This document shows positions 1 through 8,790 of a stretch of DNA of 64,000 nucleotides, piece by piece. The DNA lies in the NCBI GenBank assembly GCA_910584915.1, contig CAJUDM010000024.1, positions 9,018 to 73,017 on the forward strand, given 5' to 3'. The notes under the pieces are model-generated. The model made no database searches, was not told where the DNA came from, and saw nothing but the letters and a program-made list of their open reading frames with translations. Source of the DNA: an uncultured Lachnospiraceae bacterium (GTDB lineage: Bacteria; Bacillota; Clostridia; Lachnospirales; Lachnospiraceae). Position 1 is the first letter of the stretch; every line of letters starts with the position of its first letter. Both the position numbers and the translations under genes were made by a program.

Positions 1-2
1 CA

Positions 3-509
3 GTGGAGCCTGTGACGGCACAGCGCCTGAACGGAACCGGAAGAGACAGCCTGAAACAGCAGCTCAAGGGAGAAGCCGTAAAGCTCTATGAGGCGAAAGA
101 GGCGGAATTCCCGAATCCGGAACAGATCAGAGAACTGGAGCGTGTGATCCTCCTGAAGGTCATCGACAGAAAGTGGATGGGGCATATCGACGATATGGAC
201 CAGCTCCGCCAGGGCGCGGGACTGCAGGCATACGGCCAGAGAGATCCGCTGGTGGAATACAAGATGGCGGGCTACTCCATGTTCGATGAGATGACGCAGA
301 ATATCAGGGAAGATACGGTGCGGCTTCTGATGCATGTGAAGGTGGAAGAGAAGGTGGAGCGTGAACAGGTGGCAAAGGTGACCGGCACGAACAAGGACGA
401 CTCGCTGGCAAAGACGCCGGTGAAGAGAGCGGCGGCGAAGATCTATCCGAACGATCCGTGTCCCTGCGGATCAGGGAAGAAGTATAAAAATTGCTGCGGG
501 AAACGCTAG
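3..509 (+). CDS. secA: Protein translocase subunit SecA, C-terminal part (5' end outside the window)
   Basis: This is the last ~168 residues of SecA, the cytosolic ATPase that drives preproteins through SecYEG. The frame is open to the window edge, so the start lies upstream and base 3 is only the first complete codon. The visible part covers the helical scaffold/wing region (motif WMGHIDDMDQLRQG) and a short linker. It ends in the SEC-C zinc-binding motif CPCGSGKKYKNCCG (C-x-C-x8-C-C), which binds Zn and SecB or ribosomes in characterised SecA proteins. The gene is followed after 100 bases by prfB, an order common in Firmicutes. Identification is firm from the SEC-C tail together with the scaffold sequence. 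Confidence 0.97.
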   Translation: MEPVTAQRLNGTGRDSLKQQLKGEAVKLYEAKEAEFPNPEQIRELERVILLKVIDRKWMGHIDDMDQLRQGAGLQAYGQRDPLVEYKMAGYSMFDEMTQNIREDTVRLLMHVKVEEKVEREQVAKVTGTNKDDSLAKTPVKRAAAKIYPNDPCPCGSGKKYKNCCGKR

Positions 510-609
510 AGAGAGCGGGAAACAGCAGTGATCCATACAGTGAGATATTTCATAGATTGAACTGTTTGATATATTTTAAAATTTATAATATAAGGTGGTG
601 ATTCTGATA

Positions 610-1729
610 ATGGTTGAACTGGATAATATGAAGCAGGAACTCCTTGCTTACGAGACACCCTTAGCGGAAGTGAGGGATTCACTTTAACCTCGCTGACAGG
701 GAGAAGAGAATCGAAGAACTGGAGATGGAAATGCAGGCGCCCGGATTCTGGGACGATCCTGAGATCTCCAACAAAAAGGTGATAGAGTCCAAACAGTTGA
801 AGGACATCGTGGATACGATGAACGGCTTGTCACAGCAGTATGAGGACATCCTGACTCTGATCGAGATGGGCTATGAGGAGGAGGATGCGGAACTGATCCC
901 CGAGATAGAAGAGGAACTTCGGAGTTTTATCCGCACCTTTGAGAACGTGCGCATCAGCACGCTGTTGGACGGCGAGTACGATAAGAACAATGCAATCTTA
1001 AAACTGAACGCGGGTGCCGGCGGTACGGAGAGCTGTGACTGGTGCAGCATGCTCTACCGTATGTACACGAGATGGGCGGAGAAGAAAGGCTATCAGATCG
1101 ATACGTTAGATATGCTGGATGGGGACGAGGCTGGTATCAAATCCGTGACATTCCAGATCAACGGTGAGAATGCCTACGGATATCTGAAATCCGAGAAGGG
1201 TGTGCACCGTCTTGTGCGCATCTCTCCTTTTAATGCCCAGGGTAAGCGTCAGACATCCTTTGTCTCGCTGGATGTGATGCCCGATATCGAGGAAGATCTG
1301 GATATCGAGGTGAGGGATGAGGATATCAGGATCGATACCTACAGGAGCAGCGGAGCCGGCGGACAGCATATCAATAAGACATCCTCGGCAATCCGTATCA
1401 CGCATTTCCCGACAGGCATCGTTGTGACCTGCCAGAACGAGCGGAGCCAGTTCCAGAATAAGGACAAGGCGATGCAGATGCTGAAGGCGAAGCTCTATAT
1501 GCTGAAGCAGGAGGAGAACGCGGATAAGCTTTCCGATATCCGCGGCGATGTAAAAGAGATCGGCTGGGGAAACCAGATCCGTTCCTATGTGATGCAGCCC
1601 TACAAGCTGGTGAAAGATCTGCGGACGGAGGAGGAGACCGGCAATGTGGATGCCGTGATGGACGGGGCGTTAGATCCCTTTATCAATACGTATCTGAAAT
1701 GGATACACAGGCCGCCTCAGGAGGCATAG
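610..1729 (+). CDS. prfB: Peptide chain release factor 2, expressed by programmed +1 frameshift
   Basis: RF2 releases the finished peptide at UGA and UAA codons. The start ATG at 610 follows AAGGTGGTG with good spacing. The zero frame gives 25 codons (MVELDNMKQELLAYETPLAE...) and stops at TAA 685-687. Skipping base 685 continues the frame as NLADREKRIEELEMEMQAPG to 1729, giving about 372 residues, the usual RF2 length. The SPF tripeptide that reads the stop codon is in RISPFNAQGKRQTSF, and the catalytic GGQ is in SGAGGQHINKTSS. A purely open-frame reading would start wrongly at 725. An AT-rich stretch with a TATAAT-like element lies about 25 bases upstream of the start, but I see no well-spaced -35. 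Confidence 0.95.
672..688 (+). promoter_or_regulatory. Programmed +1 ribosomal frameshift site of prfB (CTT TAA C)
   Basis: The slippery codon CTT (682-684) is followed by an in-frame TAA (685-687) and C. An internal Shine-Dalgarno-like GAGGG (672-676) lies five bases upstream of CTT. This is the known RF2 autoregulatory arrangement, in which slow termination lets the peptidyl-tRNA slip +1. The stop here is TAA rather than the usual TGA. Confidence 0.9.
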
Positions 1730-1856
1730 AGAGTTGTGACAGGTTTGCGGCGGTGTGATCTGCAGCATTGGTTTGTAGTCATGTGTAAAATGTTCAGGCG
1801 GGATTTAAATGCCTGCCTGAGATGTGATCATGTGTGCCATGCGGAGGAGAGTTTTC

Positions 1857-2420
1857 ATGTGCTTTGAGAGGAATGGAAGATCTGCCAACAGGTTTTGGAT
1901 CTTATGTACAATATGTGCCCTTCTTCTGGGAATCTGCTTTGACAGCCTGCAGGCAGATTCCTCTTTGGCGTACCGGGATCTGGCGGATACGACAGCGGAA
2001 ATGGCTGTTCCGGATGCGTCTGACGCAGGCAAGGCAGCAGATACGGCTGTTCAGTGTACCGCCGGTACCGAAGCAGTATTTCCGGGTGATCGTGATGCCG
2101 GAGCGGCATTCCCTGGTGTTTCTCATACCGGTACGGAGCGGTCTGCCCTCTGCGCTTCGCAGAGAGGGATACCGGTGCAGCAGGCGTATGTTTCGGAGAG
2201 TTCCTGCCAGGGAAACAATGCTCTTGTTCCGCGCAGAACGGCGAAACGGACATCTTCCCGCGGTATCTGCGGTGATATCTTTGGCGTCTTATCTGCGGGA
2301 GAACTTTCTTTCGGATTATTCTCAGGGCGGATAGCCCTTTTTACGGACGGTTTATGTGAGGTTATCAGCAATACCGTCATTCTGCATTATATCCATGGAC
2401 AGGATGGAGAAAAAGCATAA
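1857..2420 (+). CDS. Hypothetical small membrane-anchored or secreted protein
   Basis: About 187 residues if started at ATG 1857, which has GGAGGAGAG a few bases upstream; in-frame starts further upstream (1824) lack this. The N-terminus RFWILCTICALLLGICFDS looks like a signal anchor or signal peptide. The rest is low in recognisable motifs, rich in Ala, Ser, Gly and Cys, and ends in a conserved-looking HYIHGQDGEKA. I cannot assign a family or function. A second overlapping frame (1834-2334) is also open, so the call rests on the ribosome binding site and the hydrophobic N-terminus. Confidence 0.5.
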   Translation: MCFERNGRSANRFWILCTICALLLGICFDSLQADSSLAYRDLADTTAEMAVPDASDAGKAADTAVQCTAGTEAVFPGDRDAGAAFPGVSHTGTERSALCASQRGIPVQQAYVSESSCQGNNALVPRRTAKRTSSRGICGDIFGVLSAGELSFGLFSGRIALFTDGLCEVISNTVILHYIHGQDGEKA

Positions 2421-2592
2421 TTCCTTTACATCCCTAAAACAACTTCAAAAAATTTGAACATTAACAGGAAAATGCCCACACGCCGCTGTGCATGGGTTTG
2501 TTTGTGTTGTGTGCGGGTCCCGGCATGCTGCCGGAAAAAGTGGAAGAAAAGATTCCGCATACAGAATATGGAAAGTAAAGGAGAATATGATT

Positions 2593-2736
2593 ATGAATTT
2601 TGGATTTTGGATCCTTTTTATCCTGGACGTAGTGTCCGGGCTGTTGGCGACTTTATATCTGTTTTTCTCTCTGTTTTTTGTTCTGGGACAGAAAATATAT
2701 CGGAAAGCAAAGTTCGGCTTATCGCTCTACGACTGA
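2593..2736 (+). CDS. Small (47 aa) membrane protein
   Basis: The ATG at 2593 lies nine bases after AAAGGAG (2577-2583); an ATG at 2587 is too close to it. The product begins MNFGFWILFILDVVSGLLA, continues hydrophobic through LYLFFSLFFVLGQ, and ends with a short basic tail (KIYRKAKFGLSLYD). That is one long or two short transmembrane segments with a cytosolic basic tail. It is followed 14 bases later by a clear terminator, which supports a real transcription unit. Function unknown. Confidence 0.6.
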   Translation: MNFGFWILFILDVVSGLLATLYLFFSLFFVLGQKIYRKAKFGLSLYD

Positions 2737-2750
2737 TCAAATAGAATGAC

Positions 2751-2797
2751 AGCCGCATCTTTTCCGCACTGTGGCGGGAGGAGATGCGGCTTTTTTT
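2751..2797 (+). terminator. Rho-independent terminator
   Basis: AGCCGCATCT (2751-2760) pairs with AGATGCGGCT (2782-2791), followed by a run of T. It closes the unit ending at 2736 and separates it from the convergent DUF975 genes. Confidence 0.85.
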
Positions 2798-2819
2798 CGG
2801 GCGGATAGAGGAGGGAATG

Positions 2820-3575
2820 TCATTCTGCCGCATTATCCATGCGCTTTGTTCTTATGAGTTCAAGGTAGAATTTTGCAGTTACCACGGAGGTAAAGGGCAT
2901 GAGCCACAGTGAACCGATAAAGCATGTGCACAGACTCCCCAGCAGGAAGAGGAGAAGAAGGCGTATCTGAATGAAGAAGTAACGTTTCTTGTGCCCGCGC
3001 ATAAGAAGCCTGCTGCTTTTGAGAAGCTGCCTCAAGGACAGGGAGGGATAATCGAACATCAGATAGTACGCCTGGGAATAGGTGAGACGCAGAAGAGTGT
3101 TCAGTATCACGGCGGGGATATAGGAAAGAACAAAGACAGTGAAGAGAACAGGGGCCATCGAACTGAAAATGAGCGGTGATGAGGATACTGCCCGGTATGG
3201 GATCATGGGTACAATATCGATCAGCCATATAAAAACAGACAGCAGGATGCAGTTTTTAGTCTGATGCTTGAACGCGTAAAAGATACCGCTGACCGAGACA
3301 GGCTGTTCTGAGCAGATTTTCAGAGAGAGACAGCGCATGCCGGTCTGCAGCATAGCCAGAAGGACAGTGGCCATTGCTGATATGAGGTAATTCAGTATAT
3401 ACCACAGCGCGGGCGATACTGCAAAAAGCTGATGAGGGAGTGAGGGTAATAATAATCTGAGCCCCAGGTTGGCGCCGGTCAGGATAGCCGCAGCACCTGC
3501 CAGAGTACCTGCAGCAGTTTTTATCTGTTTTTTGGCGAAGGCTGTCATCTGGGAATATGTCATATATGGTTTCAT
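2820..3575 (-). CDS. DUF975 family integral membrane protein
   Basis: 251 residues from ATG 3575 (MKPYMTYSQMTAFAKKQIK). In-frame codons upstream would run into the neighbouring gene, so this start is preferred. Several hydrophobic segments follow a short cytosolic N-terminus, with the family signature YSQAYYLMFDYPSLSLRQLL and the SRLLMRGHKK segment before the last two membrane spans. DUF975 proteins are polytopic membrane proteins of unknown function common in Firmicutes. The gene lies 17 bases downstream of a paralogue of exactly the same length, so the two are very probably co-transcribed and arose by duplication. Confidence 0.85.
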   Translation of the reverse strand: MKPYMTYSQMTAFAKKQIKTAAGTLAGAAAILTGANLGLRLLLPSLPHQLFAVSPALWYILNYLISAMATVLLAMLQTGMRCLSLKICSEQPVSVSGIFYAFKHQTKNCILLSVFIWLIDIVPMIPYRAVSSSPLIFSSMAPVLFTVFVLSYIPAVILNTLLRLTYSQAYYLMFDYPSLSLRQLLKSSRLLMRGHKKRYFFIQIRLLLLFLLGSLCTCFIGSLWLMPFTSVVTAKFYLELIRTKRMDNAAE

Positions 3576-3592
3576 GCGTATGTTTAGTCCTT

Positions 3593-4348
3593 TCATGAGA
3601 CAGGAAGGTTTTGATGTCCCGCTGACATCCTCCTTTTTGTCACCAGATCGAGATAAAATTCGGTTTCCACGGCGTACATAAAGGGGGCGACCCACAGCAT
3701 ACCGACACCGCAGGTGCATACGCCGCCAATCAGGATAAACGGAATAAAACATACCTGAGTGTAGAAGAGCCGCCCTTTGTGCCCGTGCATGAGGAGGCGG
3801 CTGTTTTTAAACAGTTGTCTGACATCGCAGGCCGGGAAATCTAACATCAGGTAACATGCCTGGGAGTAGATCAGGTCAAACATGGTGGTGAGGACCAGGG
3901 CAGGCGTGAAACAAAACAATGCGATCGCAAAGTCCATGTTATCCATCGTGGCGCGGTATCTCTCGAAAAAGATATAAAAGGGCATCCGCGGGATGACGTA
4001 TAGAAATGCCATCACGCAGGAGAGCGAGAGGGCAGTCCCTGTCCGATTGGTAAAAGCATGGAATATATCGCCCACTGCAATCCTGCGCCCGCAGTAGAGT
4101 TTTAACATCTGGCAGCGGAAGCCGATATCCAACATCCGGGAAAAGATGTTTCCGAGGAATGTAAAAACAAAGAGCAGGATGATCCGCAGTGCAAAGGAAT
4201 CTATCAGAAGGCCGGAGACAGAGGAAACCTGCCCGGCGATCAGCGTAAAGCCGTAATAGACGGCTGCGGTACCGATCATTGTGCCCATTACAGGTTTGAT
4301 CCGCGCCATGGCGGAATCCCTCAGCTGTGAAAATGTCATGTATGGCAT
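3593..4348 (-). CDS. DUF975 family integral membrane protein, paralogue
   Basis: 251 residues beginning MPYMTFSQLRDSAMARIKPVMG, preceded on the minus strand by AAAGGAG about ten bases from the ATG. It shares with its neighbour the N-terminal PYMT(F/Y)SQ motif, YSQACYLMLDFPACDVRQLF and SRLLMHGHKGR, plus about five or six hydrophobic segments. It is transcribed divergently from the ECF sigma factor at 4561, so the two units share an intergenic control region of about 210 bases. Family function is unknown. Confidence 0.87.
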   Translation of the reverse strand: MPYMTFSQLRDSAMARIKPVMGTMIGTAAVYYGFTLIAGQVSSVSGLLIDSFALRIILLFVFTFLGNIFSRMLDIGFRCQMLKLYCGRRIAVGDIFHAFTNRTGTALSLSCVMAFLYVIPRMPFYIFFERYRATMDNMDFAIALFCFTPALVLTTMFDLIYSQACYLMLDFPACDVRQLFKNSRLLMHGHKGRLFYTQVCFIPFILIGGVCTCGVGMLWVAPFMYAVETEFYLDLVTKRRMSAGHQNLPVS

Positions 4349-4560
4349 GTCGGAATGCTCCTTTGGTGAGTTCTCTGATGAATTATGAGGGCTGTGCGTC
4401 CTGCAATATTGTTCATCGTCTATACTTTATCACTTTTACGGGAATTATGCTATATAATATTTTTCAGATAAGCATGGCACCTTTTGCGTATCATATGCGT
4501 GTTATATGTGAAAGGGACATGAAAAAGTCACCTGAAGGGATGGAGAGGAGGTGCAGGTGG

Positions 4561-5034
4561 GTGACAGTGGAGGAAGCTGTTTTGAGATACGGAGACATGC
4601 TTTTCAGGATATGCCTCGTCATGCTGTGCAATGAGCAGGATGCCCAGGACGCGGTGCAGGATACATTCTGCAGATATATGGAGCGCACTGCGGGATTCAG
4701 GGACAGGGAGCATGAGAAGGCGTGGCTGATCAAAGTCGCGGCGAACCGGTGCAGGGACATACACAGAAGCAGGAGCAGGCACCCCGAGGTACAGTATACG
4801 GATGTGGAGGAATACTGCGAATTTCAGGGACAGAGTGAGGTTTTGGCGGAGCTGATGAATCTGCCGGACAAACTGAAGGAAGTTGTCTACCTGCATTATA
4901 TCGAGGGATATAAAGCGGCTGAGATCGCGCAGATGCTGGGGATCACACCGAATGCTGTGAAGAAGAGGATGCAGAGGGGAAGGGAAAGCCTGAGGGTTTC
5001 GCTGTATGGTGAGAGGAAAGCGGGCGCAGGATAA
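4561..5034 (+). CDS. RNA polymerase sigma factor, ECF (sigma-70) family
   Basis: I chose GTG 4561 because AGGAGGTG (4546-4553) sits seven bases upstream; an in-frame ATG at 4519 would add 14 residues but has only GAAAGGGA directly against it. The product (~157 aa) has region 2 around EQDAQDAVQDTFCRYMER and KAWLIKVAANRCRDIHR. Region 4, a helix-turn-helix, reads LPDKLKEVVYLHYIEGYKAA followed by EIAQMLGITPNAVKKRMQR. It would direct RNA polymerase to a small regulon, typically in response to an envelope signal. The next gene encodes a membrane protein with an N-terminal cytosolic stretch, the usual layout for an anti-sigma partner. Confidence 0.9.
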   Translation: MTVEEAVLRYGDMLFRICLVMLCNEQDAQDAVQDTFCRYMERTAGFRDREHEKAWLIKVAANRCRDIHRSRSRHPEVQYTDVEEYCEFQGQSEVLAELMNLPDKLKEVVYLHYIEGYKAAEIAQMLGITPNAVKKRMQRGRESLRVSLYGERKAGAG

Positions 5035-5153
5035 AGGGAACGGGGAGTTTCGGGGATGCGCCGGATCAGATTGGAAAAGGATAACGGGGAAGCGTTCGGA
5101 TACAAGCAAAGTCAGAGCAGGGGACGGATAACTGTGGAAAGGAGCAAAACAGT

Positions 5154-6467
5154 ATGGGAACGGAATTGAGGGACTGTGTGAGCGGGATCTGTATGAAAGA
5201 GGAGATGAGGAAAGCGGTTATAGAACATGTGAGGGAAAGGACAGGGAATACTGCGGGTGGAGATGGCAGAGCGGCAGATGACAACAGAAAGAGAGGAAAT
5301 GCGGGTACAGCGGATAACAGCAGGAAAACAGAATATATCGGTACAGCAGATGATAACAGGAAAAAAAGGCAGGAAAAACAACGTATAAGGGGATGGAAGA
5401 GAACTGCGGCAGCGGCGGCGCTCCTTGTCGCACTGATCGGGGCGGCGGCGGTTCCAGTGAGGGCGCTTATCAATTCCATTGTGCAGGAGCGGATGGAACA
5501 GATGCCGCAGGCGGAGAAGGAAACCTATACGGAGACACTGATGGAACAGAAGGTGGCGGCAGACGGCTTTTCGAGAGCGTACACACAGGAGGAGGAGTGC
5601 CGCTACAGAGAGATGGGAGAGAAATATCAGGAGGGAACCTTCCCGGAGAAGGCGGTCATACAGGTGGAGACGCAGGAGGAGGCGAAGGCGTATGAATTCT
5701 GTTATCTGATATCCACCGACACCTTCTGTCTGCCGGAGCGGGAACTGACGGATGAGGAGCTTCTTGAGATCATCGACTTTACGGTGAAGAGGGAATACGC
5801 CTACACGGAGTACTATGAGGCGGAACATGCCGCCGAGATCGCTGAGGAGAAACAGAAAGAGCAGGAGAAGATCGCGGCAAACACAGAGGACGGCGGTATC
5901 GCAGAGAAGCAGGCGGAAGAGATCGCCGCGCAGAAGCTGTCCGCCATTTACGGGGTGGACACAGAAGGGTTTGAGATGAACTCTTACTATGATGAGGAAA
6001 TCTATGACGGGAGAGCTGCATACTGTGTCAACTGGACCAATATCATCACACACCAATACTATTATTTCTTTATCGACGCGAAAGACGGGCATATGTTACG
6101 GGCATCCCATTCCGGTGCGGATCTGTCCGATGCGCCCTTTGCGGGATCTGAGGAGATCGAGGCGCAGATCCCTGTGCTCTCAGAGAAGGCGCGGGACTTT
6201 ATGAGGGAACAGATCGGGGAGACATACGATGAGGTGTATGTCAGTTATCTGCTCTACCCGGACAAAAATGCGGGGACGCAGGTGGGCTTCTATCTGGCAA
6301 AAGAGGATGGGAGTGCTTATGAGATCGTTTATCTGTGGGACGGCACGCTGATCGAGATCGCTGAGAAAAAAGATATTTCGGGGAAGGAGGACGGAAAGCC
6401 TGTGAAGCTCTGGGACGGGGAGTCTTATACGGAGGTGAAGGAGGTGTTTCGGAGGCTGGAAGGCTGA
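5154..6467 (+). CDS. Putative membrane anti-sigma factor with PepSY-like extracellular region
   Basis: 437 residues; ATG 5154 follows AAAGGAG. Residues 1-83 are cytosolic and charged, with three imperfect copies of a TADDNRK-type repeat (about 39-72). Residues 84-105 form one transmembrane segment, and the rest is predicted extracellular. Residues ~245-320 resemble a PepSY-type fold (EKQAEEIAAQKLSAIYG ... QYYYFFIDAKDGHML). Its place 119 bases after the ECF sigma gene and its topology suggest that it binds the sigma factor at the membrane. No zinc-binding ZAS motif (HxxxCxxC) is visible, so it would be an atypical anti-sigma factor. The inference rests on context and topology. Confidence 0.6.
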   Translation: MGTELRDCVSGICMKEEMRKAVIEHVRERTGNTAGGDGRAADDNRKRGNAGTADNSRKTEYIGTADDNRKKRQEKQRIRGWKRTAAAAALLVALIGAAAVPVRALINSIVQERMEQMPQAEKETYTETLMEQKVAADGFSRAYTQEEECRYREMGEKYQEGTFPEKAVIQVETQEEAKAYEFCYLISTDTFCLPERELTDEELLEIIDFTVKREYAYTEYYEAEHAAEIAEEKQKEQEKIAANTEDGGIAEKQAEEIAAQKLSAIYGVDTEGFEMNSYYDEEIYDGRAAYCVNWTNIITHQYYYFFIDAKDGHMLRASHSGADLSDAPFAGSEEIEAQIPVLSEKARDFMREQIGETYDEVYVSYLLYPDKNAGTQVGFYLAKEDGSAYEIVYLWDGTLIEIAEKKDISGKEDGKPVKLWDGESYTEVKEVFRRLEG

Positions 6468-6515
6468 GCGAAGGTGCTGGCTGGATGACATGGGGGCTGA
6501 ATTGTCGCGGTCAGA

Positions 6516-6547
6516 GTAACAGTGAAGCCTGAAGGCTGAACTGTTAC
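6516..6547. repeat. Palindromic element, copy 1 (second copy at 51656)
   Basis: GTAACAGT (6516-6523) pairs with ACTGTTAC (6540-6547), and an inner AGCC-TGAA-GGCT hairpin fills the middle. A closely related sequence occurs at 51656-51685. The element is intergenic at both places. Confidence 0.65.
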
Positions 6548-6725
6548 CGGTTAGATATATTGTGAGAAAAAATTACTTGAAAAATCATAAGAATAGTGGT
6601 ATGAAAATCCTATGGCGATATAGTTGTCGTGAGAAGTTTGACAGAGAAAACGGGTTTGCTGCACTGTGCCGCGGCTGTAGATTTTTAGGGCTGCGGCACT
6701 GCATTGCCGGGATAAGAGGTGCGGA

Positions 6726-8384
6726 TTGAATACTGGAAAATACACATGTCTGGAGATTTTTGCGAGAGGGGCAGGGGCGGAGGGCAGAGTCAGGGTTGTC
6801 TCCGAAAAGTATGGCAAAGTGGAGAAAGAAGCGGGGGATGGGTACTACGCGTGGCTGAAATTTTCTCTGGAACCCTGGGAGGATTATGAGATTTCCTGTG
6901 AGTCCTGCGAGGTGTCATTCTGTTATCTGAGCGGGAACAGGGATATCCTTGAGGCGGGAGTCCTGTTTCTGGAGAGGGATGGGGAAAGCGGGGTGTTTGC
7001 CGCGGCAGACAGGGCGGGCTGGTATGATCATCCTCTGCGGGAGGCATACCATTTTTCACCCTGGAAGAACTGGTCCAACGATCCCAACGGTTTATGCTGG
7101 TTTCAGGGATATTATCATATGTTTTACCAGCAGAATCCCCACGGGCAGGAATGGTCGGATATGTACTGGGGGCATGCGGTGAGCAGGGACCTTGTCCACT
7201 GGCGGCATCTTCCGATCGCGCTCGCACCCGGACAGGAGATACTGGAGAGCGGGGGAGAGCTGATCGGCGGGGCGTTCTCCGGCTGTGCGGCGGCGCGGGA
7301 GGACGAGGTGTTTTTTTATCTCACGCGGCACAGGGAAGCCTCCCGGGGCGATGGGGAGATGGTGGAACAGCAGTGGATGACGCGGAGCAGGGATATGCTC
7401 CACTTCACCGAAGAAAAGTGTGTGATAGCGCAAAAGCCTGCGGGAGCGTCCTGTGATTTTCGCGATCCGAAGGTGCTTGAGATCGGGGATACATGGTATA
7501 TGGTGCTGGGGAGTGCGCTGGATGGGCGGGGAGCGATCCTTTTGTATGAGTCAGAGGATATGGAAAACTGGCGTTATGTGCACCCGCTGCTGGTGGAGGA
7601 GAAGGCGGATATCCGTTGTTTTGAGTGCCCTGATTTTATGGAGCTGGACGGTAAGTATCTGGCGATAGGCGCTTTTATGGGGCACCAGGATGCGTGCGGA
7701 AGGCATCAGATGAGCAGATATTATGTGGGAAGCTGGAAGGATAAGAGGCTGGCGGTGGAGAGCGAGGGCTGGTTTGACTTCGGGAGCAACTGTTATGCGA
7801 TGCAGAGTTTTGCACATCAGGGCAGGAGGATCTGCATCGGCTGGGTATTTGATCTGTACGGCGAGCATATCGTGTATGAAAACGGCGCCTGCGGCAGTAT
7901 GACGATCCCGAGGGAGCTCCATATCAAAAACGGCAGGCTCTATATGACGCCGGTGGAGGAGATCAGGCGGCTCGAGGGAGAGACGATTTACCGGGGCGGC
8001 GGAGAAAATGCGGAAGTTCGGCATATAAAGGGCAACGCATACAGGGCGGAGATCACATGCAGGGAAAATGTGTTTTTCAATATACTGCTCGGTGAGGACG
8101 AGGGAAAGTCGATCTCGCTGGTAAATGACAGGGAAGGACTGCGGATCGTGACGAAGGGGGTAAAGAGCGAGGGGATCTGCTTTAGAGCGGATGTGGAGCA
8201 GGTCAGAAAGCTGGAGATATTTATGGACCGGAGAATGGTGGAGGTGTATGTCAACGATGGAGAGGCGGCGGGGACCAAGATTTTTTACAACACCTCAAAA
8301 GAGGGATGTTTTGTCTTGAGGGCGAAGGAGCCGGACAATATAGAGGGTGTGTGCGTCGGGCTGATGGGATCGATATGGGGATAA
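6726..8384 (+). CDS. Glycoside hydrolase family 32 beta-fructosidase (invertase/levanase type)
   Basis: 552 residues from a TTG start at 6726 with AGAGGTG just upstream; there is no better Met start before the catalytic domain. Family GH32 hydrolyses beta-fructosides such as sucrose, inulin or levan. The three catalytic landmarks are intact: nucleophile Asp119 in WSNDPNG, the transition-state stabiliser Asp247 in FRDPK, and acid/base Glu300 in FECPDF. Residues 1-105 form an N-terminal domain of unclear identity, followed by the five-bladed propeller and a C-terminal beta-sandwich. No signal peptide is seen, so it probably acts in the cytosol. No transporter or regulator is adjacent, so the substrate cannot be refined. 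Terminators upstream and downstream suggest a separate unit. Confidence 0.9.
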   Translation: MNTGKYTCLEIFARGAGAEGRVRVVSEKYGKVEKEAGDGYYAWLKFSLEPWEDYEISCESCEVSFCYLSGNRDILEAGVLFLERDGESGVFAAADRAGWYDHPLREAYHFSPWKNWSNDPNGLCWFQGYYHMFYQQNPHGQEWSDMYWGHAVSRDLVHWRHLPIALAPGQEILESGGELIGGAFSGCAAAREDEVFFYLTRHREASRGDGEMVEQQWMTRSRDMLHFTEEKCVIAQKPAGASCDFRDPKVLEIGDTWYMVLGSALDGRGAILLYESEDMENWRYVHPLLVEEKADIRCFECPDFMELDGKYLAIGAFMGHQDACGRHQMSRYYVGSWKDKRLAVESEGWFDFGSNCYAMQSFAHQGRRICIGWVFDLYGEHIVYENGACGSMTIPRELHIKNGRLYMTPVEEIRRLEGETIYRGGGENAEVRHIKGNAYRAEITCRENVFFNILLGEDEGKSISLVNDREGLRIVTKGVKSEGICFRADVEQVRKLEIFMDRRMVEVYVNDGEAAGTKIFYNTSKEGCFVLRAKEPDNIEGVCVGLMGSIWG

Positions 8385-8407
8385 CGGGGTTTTGACGCGA
8401 ATCTTTC

Positions 8408-8436
8408 TTGCATAAAAATACATTTTATGCTAAGAT
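8408..8436 (+). promoter_or_regulatory. Predicted sigma-A promoter upstream of the type VII secretion locus
   Basis: TTGCAT (8408-8413), a 17-base spacer and TAAGAT (8431-8436). Transcription would begin near 8443, about 350 bases before the essC start. Confidence 0.5.
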
Positions 8437-8442
8437 ACTTTT

Positions 8443-8687
8443 TGACAGTGACAGTAAAACTTCAGGGGAAGCAACTGTGGTCTTCGATGATCCACAGGCA
8501 TTGCGGGAAAACGGATTTGAAGAGGGAAAAGTACATTAATAAATCGCAAAATTGTTATCTCGGGGGGGTATTGCCTCTTTAGAGAATGACCGTATGCCGG
8601 AAGGTGTGCGTCTGTTTGTGTACAGTATTAAAAGATTATATCGTGTGAGTATGGTAAGCGTATCGATGTTGTTTTGATACGCTTTTT
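8443..8687 (+). ncRNA. Candidate small RNA or structured 5' leader before essC
   Basis: This 405-base gap between GH32 and essC holds no convincing gene, but runs from a predicted promoter to a terminator-like hairpin. Internal structure includes CTGTGG (8475-8480) pairing with CCACAG (8493-8498) and a short CTTC/GAAG stem. It could be a free small RNA of about 245 nt or an attenuated leader for the secretion operon. I do not recognise a known riboswitch core. Confidence 0.3.
8656..8687 (+). terminator. Rho-independent terminator or attenuator upstream of essC
   Basis: AAGCGTATC (8656-8664) pairs perfectly with GATACGCTT (8676-8684), followed by T residues. It lies 104 bases before the essC start. 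Confidence 0.7.
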
Positions 8688-8790
8688 TGTGTGCAAAAAA
8701 CGTGTACGGATTGGATGGGCAGGGGAAAAGGCATGCCATCTGCTTTTGGAGAGCGGTATCAATACAGACGGGGAGAAGGTGGAGGTTTCA

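Noticed and set aside
1834..2334. Alternative rightward reading frame of 166 residues overlapping the 1857-2420 gene
   Set aside because: Arg/Phe-rich with no hydrophobic signal or family pattern; the 1857 frame has the better ribosome binding site and a plausible signal anchor.
5112..6092. 326-residue minus-strand frame opposite the anti-sigma-like gene
   Set aside because: Shadow frame: Leu/Arg/His-rich, no start signal, and fully antisense to a gene with transmembrane and PepSY-like features.
8443..8687. Cyclic-di-GMP or other known riboswitch before essC
   Set aside because: Hairpins are present, but I do not see the conserved core of a riboswitch class I know; kept only as an unassigned small RNA or leader candidate.
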